From contig JADEYG010000004.1 of NCBI GenBank assembly GCA_016906335.1, positions 905,001 to 969,000 on the forward strand: DNA of 64,000 bases, written 5' to 3'. The first letter of the stretch is position 1, and each line of letters starts with the position of its first letter. Of this stretch, positions 9,918 to 21,360 are shown one piece after another. The stretch comes from Novakomyces olei. Lineage: Eukaryota; Ascomycota; Novakomycetes; Novakomycetales; Novakomycetaceae. Both the position numbers and the translations under genes were made by a program. Below the pieces are notes generated by a model. The model saw nothing but the letters and a program-made list of their open reading frames with translations. It was not told the DNA's origin and ran no database searches.

Positions 9918-12151
9918 CTAGTCCGTTTTTGAGCGTTTTACGCGATGCAACCGATGCCAGATACGGAGTAAAGTCCATAGATAAACTTCGATAAAGGAAG
10001 CGCACGAGACAATTACGTTCAGCACAACGTATAAGTCTGGTCTGTGTGCAGGTAGGGGCCTTAATATTTCAAGCAGATGAATAACAGCTGCAGAAGCGTA
10101 CGATAGGAAAACCCCAGCAGAAGCAAATCGTGACTGGGGCAATCGCCAAAGTGAGCCGAGCCAAGACCATCCGAAAAGACACACAAAATATTGCAAAATC
10201 AATCCATCGCGCTTTAATAAAGGCCACATGCTATTGAAGTTAGGTAAATATTGAGCTAGTTATGAGAGACAATAACATGCAATTTAATGCAGGACACTGT
10301 CGGTCCAGAGAATAAGTCAATCATTGCTGGAACAAAAGCAAAAGATAAAAGCTATAATCACAGATAAATCGACAGGAATCAAAATCACTTGAAGAAATGT
10401 ATGTTCGTTTCATACCTAAACAAGCCCATATTGTTAGCAAACCCGACCCAAGCAATCGTGTTGTCATTCCCGTCTGCGAGCATAAGTGTCACAGGTAGCA
10501 AAGGCAGAAGAATGCTCTTTTCATGCACTTGAAACGAGAAAAGGAAAAATGCATAAGCGCAAGATGCAAAACATAGGGGAATCAGCGCCCTTGATGGTCG
10601 CATAAAGGCGCAGTAGCATGCAGGAAGCATGCCTACAAAAGTTGCGAGCAAACTAGAATTAGAATACAATGCATTTAATTATTAAAAATGCAAATAAGAC
10701 GAAAACAAAAATAAAATAAAACTGAATTAAATTAGATTGAACATAAAAAATTAAATAAAATATCAATGCGCTAATGTATAAATACGTACCTAATCAACTT
10801 AAGCTGAGTCAGGCTGAGCATTTGTCTTAGCTTGATGACCACATTCAGTGCGCACCAAACATTAGCGACTTTATCTTCATAGAGGCCACGTTCAAAAGGA
10901 AACATGCGGTAGACGACCTGACGGATACCTCGAAAACCATCAAACCAGAAGAAAGGTCCGAATACAAACGCAAACGTGGCAACAGTAGCCAGAGCAATAC
11001 TAAGAAAGCGAGCTAATCGCAGGCCAGCGCCATCGATAGATACGCCAAGCAAGTAAGCAAACACTACGGGTGCATAGTAAAGTGCCATTTGCTTGAAGGA
11101 AATAGCCAATACGAAAATAATAGCACTCATTGCATACGTAGTATCACATAAATTGCATATAGTGCTGAGAACAAGGCCGAGCATTATGTTGTTATACTGA
11201 AAATGCCCATGGTCAACTAGTATTAAAGCTGGCTGCTGTATGATCAGAGCCACACTACTGGCAAAGCGAATAAGGTCGAATTTTTTCCGAAGCCAGCAGT
11301 ATCTGCAATACCACAATATTCCGGGAATGTAAAGCAACGCCTCAGAAATAATAACAGACCAGCGCATAAACAGTTTCAGTTCCGGTGTTTCTAGGCCGCG
11401 CGAAGATTCAAGCGCAATCCAGGCCGGGTTGATCATGTGGGCCCTGTTTACAGTTAGATGAGCCTCGAGATGAGAAGCGTAGAGGTAAGGATGTTGTTTA
11501 AAGACAAAATTAGAACCGACAATCGTAAATTAAATAAAAGAATATTTAAAGGACGCGATCGCTAATAGAATATCATAAAAAGCATTCAGCAGAATAGTAA
11601 AAGGCTTCGAGTAGTCCGACAAGCGACAAGGAACGTCACGTAACAACAATGAGACATTCGAAAATCCATTGCATAAGCAAGTCTCTATATCGAAATAAAA
11701 ATGAATAAATAAAAAAAGGTAAAAATAGTAAAAAAAAGACGATGAATAAAAGTCGACGAGCAAGAGCAAAACATACACTTCACCACAAATCCATGAGGTA
11801 TACGCAGTCAGCGGCGGATAGTCGAGTCCCCAATACTGTAAGTCGAAATGATACCACACAGGCAGAGGCAACCAGTAAGTAATTTCCATCCAATGCCGCT
11901 GCGCTTCAAAATCGCCATACATTGGCGGCCGACCCTGGCCTTTTTGGAATTGTTAGACTCCTTTCTTTTCCGTAACAAATAAGCTGCTTACCGGAGTAGG
12001 GACCCAATGAAACGCACCAGCGCACGAGAAACGATATTCCTAGCAGACATGGCAAAAGCAAGTATCGAAGAGCAGGTTCGCGAAAAGGCTGTAGCAATAA
12101 TGCAATGGGCGTGCCATCAAAGACCTTTTCCTCCCCGCGCCGCCGAATCAT
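9918..12151 (-). CDS. ALG6: Dol-P-Glc:Man9GlcNAc2-PP-dolichol alpha-1,3-glucosyltransferase
   Basis: Five exons (12151-11992, 11939-11777, 11443-10790, 10652-10416, 10230-9918), 508 residues. The diagnostic loop is intact: [19 protein letters not shown], then [12 protein letters not shown] and [11 protein letters not shown]. Further on are [36 protein letters not shown] and [15 protein letters not shown], then [12 protein letters not shown]. These are ALG6 rather than ALG8 signatures. The protein is a polytopic ER membrane GT-C transferase that adds the first glucose to the N-glycan precursor from dolichol-phosphate glucose. Introns are 52, 333, 137 and 185 nt, three of them phase 2. All junctions restore conserved motifs. 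It is divergent from SPC3 with only 210 bp between start codons. Confidence 0.96.
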
Positions 12152-12214
12152 CAGTGGGGGTTATATAAAATAACAATAAATTGACTATATTGTCATATAA
12201 TGCAGCTTTTATTC

Positions 12215-12216
12215 AT

Positions 12217-12267
<51 letters not shown>

Positions 12268-12271
12268 TTTT
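12215..12271. repeat. ATTT tetranucleotide microsatellite
   Basis: About 14 copies of ATTT in the 210-bp promoter shared by ALG6 and SPC3. Confidence 0.9.
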
Positions 12272-12361
12272 ATTTTGTTATTTTATTAATTTTCATTTTT
12301 ATTATATTGTATTATATTGCATTTAAATGACAGAGTTCATAATTTGTTTTCCTCATAGACA

Positions 12362-13054
12362 ATGCACTCAGTATTAGCTCGCGCTAATGGCGTGTTTGGA
12401 GTGTTTAGCAGTGCAGTATTGTTCTTGATGCTTATTGTTGCAGCATCTAGTGCTTTGCTAAGGTCTGGACCTATCTCGCCGGCCATTGTTTCACCTCAGG
12501 ATGTCCAGGTGTAAGAGTGTTTTATGGAGTGAGACTAACTGTATAAAGCAAGTTTGGCCGCATTGCAGGCGCGTTTCGAGGCAAAAGCCAAGAATACGCT
12601 TTCGTCACTTTTGACGTGGACGCTGATTTACGGCCTCTTTTCCATTGGAACACAAAACAAATTTTTGCCTATATCGTTGCGGAATACGCTTCACCACAAT
12701 ATGTAAGGATCAAACAAAAATAACGAAAAACGACAGTGAAACGGCTTTAAAGCCTGTCTTTTGCCCTAGCACTATAAATTCGATCCATATACTAAGTTTA
12801 AGGAATCAAACACCGTCACTATATGGGACCGGGTAATTACGAAGCGTGATGAAGCTCGTTTACGTCTCAAAAATGTCCGTGGACAGCAGGCAGCTCATCC
12901 CTTTAACGAGGCTTCCGGAAGCAGTTTTCAAGATCTGAATGCTACTTTATCCCTTTACTGGAACGTAATGCCACACGTGGGTTTGCTCGACTGGGGTCAT
13001 GGCCCACGCAGCGAGCCTTTCAAGTTTCCTGCTAGTACGCGTGCCAATGCGTAA
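12362..13054 (+). CDS. SPC3: Signal peptidase complex subunit 3
   Basis: Three exons (12362-12510, 12549-12702, 12803-13054), 184 residues. An N-terminal membrane anchor (about residues 14-36, VFSSAVLFLMLIVAASSALL) is followed by the lumenal domain with FVTFDVDADLRPLFHWNTKQ and AEYASPQY. The late motif is LSLYWNVMPHVGLL. SPC3 holds the catalytic subunit in place in the ER signal peptidase. The introns are 38 nt (GACTAAC) and 100 nt (TACTAAG), and the two junctions give VQ|VKFGRIAG and PQY|ESNTVTIWD. The reading frame shifts between exons, so no single long frame spans the gene. Length and order fit the SPC3/SPCS3 family. Confidence 0.94.
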
Positions 13055-13319
13055 ATTTATACCCGATCAGCTTCATGAAGTACACATATACATGATGGTG
13101 AAAACACGTCTAGCTTTATAGTTTAAAGTCAAAATGAAAAGTAGTGGACCTGTGATAGATATTGAACTGCAATACATATTCTACAAAGTCTTTATGGTTT
13201 ATTCATATTATGGTTTCTTTTTCGGCGAGCATTGTCGCTTACCGACTGGGGTGTTGCAATAAAAGGCATGTCCTGACAATCTTGCCACGATCAATACTCG
13301 TTTCCACCTTGATATTGAA

Positions 13320-14327
13320 TTACATAAAATCATCTTCGTCCCAATTATTTCCACCACGCATTGCATCGTCTGTGAATAGATCTGCGTACCCGCGTTGCTT
13401 TGCCTCTGCTGCTGCCCGATGCTCCGCTGCCACACTTTCTTCCTCTTGTTTCTATTTACGTTAATACGACAACTGATTACAGGGAAGAAAGATTCAGAAT
13501 TTGTGAAATTTTGTAACAAGACCAAACCCAGACAATTCTCAAATTGACAGAAGAAAAGAAAAAAAAAGGCAAACGATTGAATATCAATTGCCAAGAAAAG
13601 TAATGGCATGGGCAATCCAATTTTGAAATAATTAAAATATAATGCTTACCCTTTTCCACTGCTCCTGCTTTAACCGAGCTCTTACATTGCGGTCGTGTTC
13701 CATTCTCTCTGCCACCAAATCGGGCTGTCGCTCTACGCGAGTCTTGTTCAGCCGATTTACGATAGCATTTTCCCTTTTGGCGATAAATATCTTTTTAACC
13801 TATCCAGTATTAAAAACGAGTTTACAGGTACACGCTTGCCATCTTGGGCTTATGAAACCCGACTTGCCCAGTCTGCATATCGCCTGTCTTCATCAGGTTC
13901 GACCTGCAATGTTTAGCAAAGAACAAACAGAGGCAGATTTAACGAGATAACAGGATAATTCATATAAAGAGGCATTCAAATGATATTAAATCTCGTACCA
14001 TGGCGTGTATATAACCGTGATGTTATCCTTTTTATTGCCTTCAATAGAATTGGCTTTTGTTAATTGAGCACAATCTATCAAAGCATGCTGCGCGATCTGC
14101 TCCCAGTCTGTTTCGCCCTCTGTATCTGGCATGCGTAAATACACATGCGCAGAAGACAAATTGTCCACGTGGAACCATACGTCCGTCTCCCATCCGTACT
14201 TGATCAGGCTTTCGTCTTTTCTATAAATCAATCTGGCGTGATGAAACTTACTCTCTTCTTTATTCTTGCCCATATATATTTGCACTGGCTCCGCGCCATC
14301 TTGACGACTTGTAAAGTAGTATACCAT
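13320..14327 (-). CDS. JLP2: JLP2/CCDC25 family protein (NFACT-R domain)
   Basis: Five exons (14327-14252, 14215-13999, 13903-13834, 13799-13650, 13451-13320), 214 residues. The NFACT-R (DUF814) pattern is clear: [70 protein letters not shown] and GQVGFHKP. A basic coiled region ([18 protein letters not shown]) follows, and the end is acidic, WDEDDFM. The human relative CCDC25 is reported to bind extracellular DNA; the yeast one is uncharacterised and probably nucleic-acid linked, as NFACT domains are in ribosome quality control. Introns are 36, 95, 34 and 198 nt. The 36-nt one is a multiple of three without a stop, so retention would only insert 12 residues. Confidence 0.92.
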
Positions 14328-15014
14328 TTTCAAAAAGTACTGGTAAAACTGCAATTGGCCTCCCGACCAAGAGTCTAAAGCATGAATACTCTATCGAAGC
14401 AGCTGTACCGTAAACCGCTACCACCGAACAGCTCTCGCTGCCTCTTGTAAATATTATTCTTATATTAGGCATGTGCAGTCATATTAACGGTATAGTGTCA
14501 TCTCAATATCCGGAACGGGTAATTAATACCCAATTATTCTGCTACGAATAACGCTGTACTAACATATGTCTATGGGCCACAGAAAGATAACCCTAACCCT
14601 AAATTTCCAACCACAACCAGCTCTCTAGCTTACAATAGACAAAGGCAATGCTTCTCTATTCTGTTGCTGGACGTCTGCAGCGAGTATATCAGAAAATGCT
14701 TGAATGTTACCTCGACCTTACAGAACTGCCATGAATTAATTGATGCTGGTGTATAGCCGAAAATAAGTATCCGCCACTAGACACAAAAGCAAAGCAGCAA
14801 GCATAAAAATATTAAAAATTGACACTAAATATTGAAGGTTTAAGTACTCTTATTAAAGCTAGCGTACAAAAAGCCAACGACTATTTAAAGCACAAAAACC
14901 GTAAATACAGAGCAAATACACAACCACCAAAGTCAATGAGAGCCAAAACTTCCAAACAAGCACTGAAAAAATAACAACACCTGGTAAGCCCCGCCATTGG
15001 CGGTTGTGAACATC
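14328..15014. other. Spacer with telomere-like motif
   Basis: 687 bp between two minus-strand genes, mostly AT-rich, with AACCCTAACCCTAAA at 14589-14603. No coding pattern recognised on either strand. Confidence 0.6.
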
Positions 15015-15899
15015 TCAGGCAGTATCGACTTTCTTTACAAGCTTCTCCGAGGCGTCCATAAACTGTTGCACAAGAGAATCGGTAAATTTCGAGGGTATAA
15101 TAGCATTGCCCTTGCTATCAAACATTGCACCGCTGTGGTTCTCAATATCGGGAGAAACTAAGAGCGGCAGCATTCGCTTCGCATAAGTCTCTGCACTCTG
15201 GCAAAAGAACCCGACCCCCCATTCAACGACTGTCGAGAGCCATGAGCTTTCTCCAAGATAATTGTTCCGTATATTCGTCTTGATCAGACCTGGATTCAAT
15301 CCATAGACATCCAGGTCTGAAAATTTCGTCTTTGCCCCCAGAGTTAAGGCCTCATTGGCTGCGACTGTGTTCATGTGCGTTGTCAAAGCCTTGTATGGCT
15401 CTTTGTCGGAATTCAAATCTTCAGGATTTCCGAGCTGGCCAGCGCCAGGATATGCCATTACAAACACTCGAGGCTTGAAACTTTTTTCGCTCCTTTTGAC
15501 ACCCAATTTTGGAGCAATTTCATTGAGAATTACGTATCGGCTCAAGTAGCTCACCGCCATATCTTTCTCAAGACCCTCCTCTGTCGTCTGTCGCTTGGGG
15601 GAGGCAAAAATACCATTGGTAAATATTACGATATCCGTATTCTCAACATCGAGCTCTTTGCCTACGCGTTGCGCGTCCTTGACAAGGCTTAAATCGGCTT
15701 TAAGAAAGTCGATCCCCTTGGTGTTGGCATCGCGAAAGGTTTGGCCGACCACTGTGACTTTTGCACCTCTCGAGGCAAAATCACGTGAAATTGCTTGTCC
15801 CAGTCCGCCTGTGCCTCCAATGACGATAGCTTTGAGGGCGGAAAGTTTGAGTGACTCGGGGTCTTTGCGGGTCCAGTTGATAGAGTTGTCGCGCGCCAT
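15015..15899 (-). CDS. Divergent short-chain dehydrogenase/reductase-like protein
   Basis: Intronless, 294 residues, start ATG at 15899. A Rossmann nucleotide-binding motif is clear near the N-terminus (AIVIGGTGGLGQAISR, about residues 24-39), then an ADLSL acidic segment, and TNGIFAS in place of the usual NNAG. The region that should hold the catalytic Ser and YxxxK reads VMAYPGAG and PYKALTTHMNTVAANEA, so the canonical Tyr-x-x-x-Lys is not present. NPGLIKTNI corresponds to the usual PG loop that contacts the cofactor. It probably binds NAD(P), but normal SDR catalysis is doubtful. Substrate unknown. It stands alone between JLP2 and the complex I 49-kDa gene, both on the same strand. Confidence 0.85.
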   Translation of the reverse strand: MARDNSINWTRKDPESLKLSALKAIVIGGTGGLGQAISRDFASRGAKVTVVGQTFRDANTKGIDFLKADLSLVKDAQRVGKELDVENTDIVIFTNGIFASPKRQTTEEGLEKDMAVSYLSRYVILNEIAPKLGVKRSEKSFKPRVFVMAYPGAGQLGNPEDLNSDKEPYKALTTHMNTVAANEALTLGAKTKFSDLDVYGLNPGLIKTNIRNNYLGESSWLSTVVEWGVGFFCQSAETYAKRMLPLLVSPDIENHSGAMFDSKGNAIIPSKFTDSLVQQFMDASEKLVKKVDTA

Positions 15900-16741
15900 A
15901 ATCAGGATGTTGCGAGTGCCTTACTGTGTTTGAGACGAGTTTGCGGAGCAATTATATTCTGTCGTCAGTTGCCCCATATATATTTGGCAGACGTAATCAA
16001 TCCTTGAATTTGCCCGAAATGGATAATCAGATCGAAGCTGAGTCACGTGCGCTTTCGCTTTAGGTTTATTAGTAATTACTATTAGTAATTGATTTTCACC
16101 CAGTGAAAAAACGAATGAACTGTATGGCGATCAATAGAGCAGCAAGACGGCGTATCCTGAAATGGAAAAAATGATTAAATGCTACGTCAGCCACTAGCGT
16201 AGTCTTTCCTTACAACATGAAAAGTGCAGATGTAATAAAGGCACCTGCAATGATAAGCATCCATTTCTATACATTTCATTGGATAATAGATAATACGGAA
16301 TCTGAAAAAGGACCTACCGCAGGGTTTGCAGAAGCAAAATTATTGCCACTCACATTGCCAAAGTACCTTGGTGGAAGATCAAATTGTCTTCCAATCACCA
16401 GCAATTCTAATATAATAGCTTGATTAAAGTACTAAATTATTAATAAAGGGTTTGCTCTGTCATCAAAATGTTGAAAATCGTCTCGTTCACTTTTAATTTT
16501 CGTATTAGTAATTTGGGAAATCAGCTGTACGAAATTCCGCGTTGCAGCTTCGCAATGTAGAAAGCAGCCCTACATATATTCAAAGATATGCGTATAGTTA
16601 ATTAACCGTTTTATACTAGTTTAGCCTATTTTATACTATTTTGTACTATTTCATACTAATTTATACTATTTTACACTTCTATACTATTTTACACTTTATA
16701 TTTATTTATTTATTTATTTATTTATTTATGTAGTAAGAGCT
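15900..16741. other. Spacer; possible unresolved small minus-strand gene
   Basis: Between 16440 and 16085 the minus strand has three coding-looking pieces: one with VIGRQFDLPPRYFGN, one with AFITSALFM, and one ending RRLAALLIAIQFIRFFTG then stop. Together they would suggest a small membrane protein. The phases of the visible splice sites do not join into one frame, and I find no clear ATG, so I do not call a CDS. A short TTTA repeat lies at 16697-16728. Confidence 0.4.
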
Positions 16742-18550
16742 CTATCGGTCAACCTCGCCGAATACAAGATCCATGGTACCAATAATGGCTACAACATCCG
16801 GAAGGTAGGCATTACGTGCGACCATATCGAATCCACCCAAATGTGCAAAACCCGGTGCTCGAATCTTGCAACGGTAGGGCCGTTCAGAGCCATCCGAGAC
16901 CAAATACACGCCCATTTCGCCCTTGGGTGCTTCAATTGCACTGTAAGTCTCACCCGGTGGTACGGGATATCCCTTGGTAAAGAGCAAAAAGTGGTGGATC
17001 AATGCCTCCATGTCCTCCTTCATACTGGATCGTGGTGGGGGAGAGATCTTCCAGTCCTCCACTTTGGTCGGTCCCTCTGGCATTTTGTTCAGACACTGAT
17101 GAATGATGCGCAAAGATTGGCGGAACTCTTCCATACGGCAGAGGTACCGATCATAACAATCACCCTTTTGACCAACAGGAACATCAAACTCGATCTGGTC
17201 ATATGCATCATAAGGCTGAGACTTGCGTATATCCCAAGGAATACCGGAACCGCGGAGCATAACACCGGTAAAACTTTGATTCATAGCATCAGCGGCCGAT
17301 ACGACTCCGACATCTTGAGTACGCAGTTTCCAGATACGATTATCTGTCAACATTTCCTCTGTCTCATCTATACGATCACCAAACTGGGTAGCCCATTGAT
17401 AAATGTCTTCGAGCAACCCGTGCGGAATATCCTGCGCGACACCTCCAGGCCTGACGTAAGCAGAGTGCAGTCGTGCTCCGGAAACACGTTCATAAAACTC
17501 CATGAGCTTTTCACGCTCTTCAAAGCCCCACAAGAAAGGCGTCAGGGCACCAACGTCCATGGCGTGTGAAAGCACGGCCATAAGATGGTTGAGAATACGT
17601 GTAATCTCACCAAACATAGTTCGGATATATTTTGCTCTCACTGGAATATCCACGTTCAATAGCTTTTCTACTGCCAGAGAGAAACATTGCTCATTCGTCA
17701 TCATGGACACGTAGTCCAGGCGATCAAAGTAGGGTAATGCTTGAAGATAGCTAAATGGTTAGCAAATGATTAAACAAGCGAAAGAAAAGCAGTGTGGGAT
17801 TTTTATTTAATTTTTATTATATCGGTAATGAAGAATCGATCAAAAGTTTGATTCATGAAAAAGAGTGCCCAAATCTTGACAGAATGGTCCAAGAATAACC
17901 CGATATACAGCATACAGGCTACATCCTGCTAGAATGTTGAACCAAATGTCGTATGACATGAAGTAAGAAAACACAAACAATGCAGCAAAGCAACTTACGT
18001 CTTGTATTCAATCAATTTTTCTGTACCACGGTGCAATAAGCCAATATGCGGATCCGCACGCAATACCTCTTCACCATTCAGCTCCAAAATAAGACGCAGC
18101 ACTCCGTGCGCTGCCGGATGCTGCGGACCAAAATTGACGGTAAATGCTCGGAGTTTGGGGTCAATAAGACTCGGTGGATCTTTGATTAGTCAACACTGAA
18201 AACAAAAAAAAAAATACACAATTCAAAAGTAATTGCAACAAAATAAAAACATATATATTTGAAAACGTATATGTAGAAAAAGATTCTTGATTTATCAAAT
18301 CTTTCATACTCATCAAAAGGCCCTCTTCTGTAGGCTTATCCGGCTCGAGCCCCAATGCCTGGCGCTGGTAAGGCGTAGTCCTCGGTGCGTCAGGGTTAAT
18401 ATCGTCCTCCGTGAGACGGACCCCAAAGGCCTCATTACGATCTGGTTCCAACACGTGCCGAGTGTGAGTGAGTGTTCTAGCATGGAACGGTAATGCTCTG
18501 CCGCATGAATGCCGGTGACGCACTGTTGTGCGGGCAATTCGGCCCAACAT
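16742..18550 (-). CDS. NDUFS2: NADH:ubiquinone oxidoreductase 49-kDa subunit (complex I)
   Basis: Three exons (18550-18310, 18179-17999, 17750-16742), 476 residues. The first exon is a mitochondrial presequence rich in Arg and His. The mature part begins near [18 protein letters not shown] and continues with [35 protein letters not shown] and [17 protein letters not shown], ending in the invariant DLVFGEVDR. The subunit helps form the quinone-binding cavity of complex I in the inner membrane. Introns are 130 nt (acceptor TCAAAG, branch CTAAT) and 248 nt. Its presence shows the organism kept rotenone-sensitive complex I. The N-terminal exon junction ([13 protein letters not shown]) is the least certain part. 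Confidence 0.95.
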
Positions 18551-19237
18551 GTTCCAAAGATGGATTTATTTGACAAACCCTTTTTCTGAAAGTGAATCAA
18601 ATATCCTCCGTGGGACACCCACCTGCGCGACAGCAGCTGCTCGTACTGTTTATCCTACTGCGAGGATCGTGCGTTCCGAGTGATGCTTTATTTTATGGCT
18701 TTATGCGCCGATTCTTACTGGCCGCGCCCGTAGAAAACCCTAATCACTTGTGCCTGTAGAATATAGATTGTGTCCCTCTGTGTATTGAGCTTTATTTTGT
18801 CTTTTTTCAATTTATTACTTAAATTCATATTAGCGGTAAACCCTAGAAACGTTAAACCCTTGAAGTAATTCTAGATATAAATTCAGAATGAGTATAAACC
18901 CTAAAGACGCGTGCAAATGCTTCCAATACGCGTTCCAATAGGGCTATTTGCAGGACTGGATCAAAATCGGATGCTCTATATCGGATCTACATTAATCAAT
19001 TTTGTCAATTTTATGCAATCTAATTACCAAGGCGCTGCTCACTAAAAGTGTAGAGTTTGGGCCCAGAGCTAATATAAATTTCGTGACATTCACGATAAAC
19101 CATACGGATAGAAATGCAAGATACAGTAGCGCCTATAATCCGTACAGGACACTTTTGATGCAATATGAAAACACAGACACAAACGGAAAAGGGAGATTAT
19201 AAGACATAAAAATGAAAATAAAAAGACAGAAAATTGC
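18551..19237. other. Spacer with several CCCTAA-like motifs
   Basis: Non-coding by inspection. It contains AAACCCTAA-like elements at 18735-18743, 18838-18845 and 18896-18905. Confidence 0.55.
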
Positions 19238-21360
19238 TCATGTTGATCGCGACGACGTGCCAGACGTAGACCGCGATATTTTCAAGCGGAACAAGCGCTT
19301 CGCGCCACCAAAACGCGACGTGTCCGCGGGAGACGATGGCGAGGATGTTACATTATCTTGCCGGCTGGGATCAGGATCATCATATTTTGCCTTGTGTATC
19401 CACGTGTTACCCGGCGTATATAAGCCTTGGGCCTCAGCTTGCCTGTAGTACCGTGCTGCTTTGCGTAAATCTTTCTTTGCACCAGTTCCTTGCACGTAGC
19501 AGTTGCCGCATTCGCTAAACGTTAGAATGTGAAGCAGAATTTGTAACGTAAATGTTGCACGAGTGACACAAAGATGTTGTAGACGAAAAAAAAAAAAAAA
19601 GAAAAACAATAAACAGGCCAAGAAGGAATCAGAAATCAAACGAATTAAATATTAAATGAGCCAACCAAACGATGGCGGTAATTTATTGAAAAGACCTACT
19701 TTTGCGCGTCTGCATCCCCCCAACAGGCACTTATTTCAAAGCAGCGCAGCCCCATAACTTTATCCTTTTCCGTGCCCCAGCCCTTCATGTAGCAGACACC
19801 CAGTTCAAAAATAGCAAGACCAATCTGGGCGCGTATCTGTTTCACCAGGGGATCATGGGTATCAGCAAAAGAATCTCCTCTTGCTAGAGCAAGCATCTCT
19901 GTTGCCCTGTCTGCAGCCCTCTGCAACCAAACGACCGATTCCTTTTGATTACTAGCACAGCCCCAGCCATGCCTGAGGGCGAGAGCATAGAGCAGTTGAC
20001 CAGTAGCGTTCCCCCGCTCTGCTGCCACTTGCAAATGGTGAAAAGACTGGGCTAATTGGCCTTGCTGGTGCAGTTCGATGCCCCGGCTTACATGGTCTTC
20101 GTCGTTCAGTTCATTGTCCGTTTGCCGATGAGGATGGATCAGACGATGAGACGGTTTCCTGTCTCCGAGCCTTGGGGGAGAGTTGAAGGCGACTAGTCTT
20201 GGTACATTCGGGTCTTCGCTTGTTGTGAGCGACGGCGTAGCGGTGCGTACTATAGACGGCTGCTGGTGCTGATACTTGCCAGACGCTATTTGCAGTTTTA
20301 TATCGTTCAAGAGTAGAGTACTTGCCCTCCGAACGTCCCCTCTTCCCACGGAGGGCTCTGTTGCTGTAGGCAAAAGATGACTAGAGTATAGGGCAGCAGC
20401 AGCAGTAGCATTTCCAGCATTTCCAGCATTTCCAGAATGTAAATGGCCACTAGTAGGCGACTGTGCGGGACTTGCGGCACTCAGCGTCGGGCTAGTAGCG
20501 GCAAAAGTCGGCTGCCAGTCCTGTACCGGAGTACTGGGCCCGCTCGGGTTCATTTGGTGGCGCATGGGCCGTGAAAAGTTTACACTTACCCTCGTCATTA
20601 TCGAGTCTGGCTGAGACGTGTACGACTGTGCCGAAGTAGGGCGCGCAAGATAGTGAGTTCCGTGTGGCGGAGACGCCACCTGCGGAGTAGAAGAAGAAGC
20701 AGCAGAAGAAGAAGAAGCAAAAGCAGAAGAAACAGCATTATTTGCAGACGGCGACCACGGGTTTTGCGTATCAATTGCCGCTGTCGGAGTCTCTGGCGAG
20801 TCTCCACCTTCAGACGTATCATCAGAGACGTCCTCGTTCAAGCTGCTTGTGCGGTCGCGCTCAGCCATTAGCGAGACGGGCACTGAAGCCCGGCTGTCGC
20901 TGTGGTAGTGTGCAGTCACAGCGTGCGCTGCCGCTGCCGTGTTTTGCCAGTACCTACTGGCCTCACTGCCTCGAGTCCCGAAACGGCTGCCACTTCCACT
21001 TCCACTGCCACTGCCGTCTTCGCTCAGCGTAGACGTGGTAATACTCGTGCGCATACTCGCTCCATCATCGTCGTCGGCACTCTGGAACCTGTTGGAGAAA
21101 AGCGATGTTGGTGCCAGTCGGCTTTTGCCGTCGTCCCGTTCAGCGGCAGTAACAGTAGCAGTAACTGTGCCAGATTTGCCAGTAGCAGTGGCAGATTTGC
21201 CAGTGCCCTGAAAGTCAATGCCGTAGGCTGCTCCATTAGCTCTGCCCTCCTGTCTTTCAAGCGTCTCTGTCTCGGCAGTAGCGCCCTGCCGTGCTCTCAG
21301 TTTGCGTCCCTGTGAGGCTACTGCGTCCAGAGGACTGAGACCTCGGAATCTGTCGTGCAT
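19238..21360 (-). CDS. Sel1-repeat protein of the fungal Nif1/Dsf2 type
   Basis: Two exons (21360-19700, 19514-19238), 645 residues. The first 420 residues are low complexity (Ser, Thr, Ala, Gly, repeated GSGSGSG and SSSSAASSS) and probably disordered. From about residue 425 come Sel1/TPR-like repeats with the periodic pattern GWGCASNQKESVVWLQRAA, then GWGTEKDKVMGLRCFEISA and GTGAKKDLRKAARYYRQAEA. The last repeat is followed by YTPGNTWIHKAKYDD, a feature I associate with the fungal family of S. pombe Nif1 and yeast Dsf2, linked to mitotic-inhibitor kinase control and cell polarity. That assignment is by pattern only. The 185-nt intron falls inside the repeat domain (DAQ|NECGNC), and the tail is basic and Ser-rich. 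Confidence 0.85.

Noticed and set aside
20598-21315. Several Ser/Arg/Leu-rich frames opposite the Sel1-repeat gene
   Set aside because: Antisense shadows of a Ser/Ala-rich, repeat-like coding region. The minus-strand frame has a recognisable C-terminal domain, the others none.
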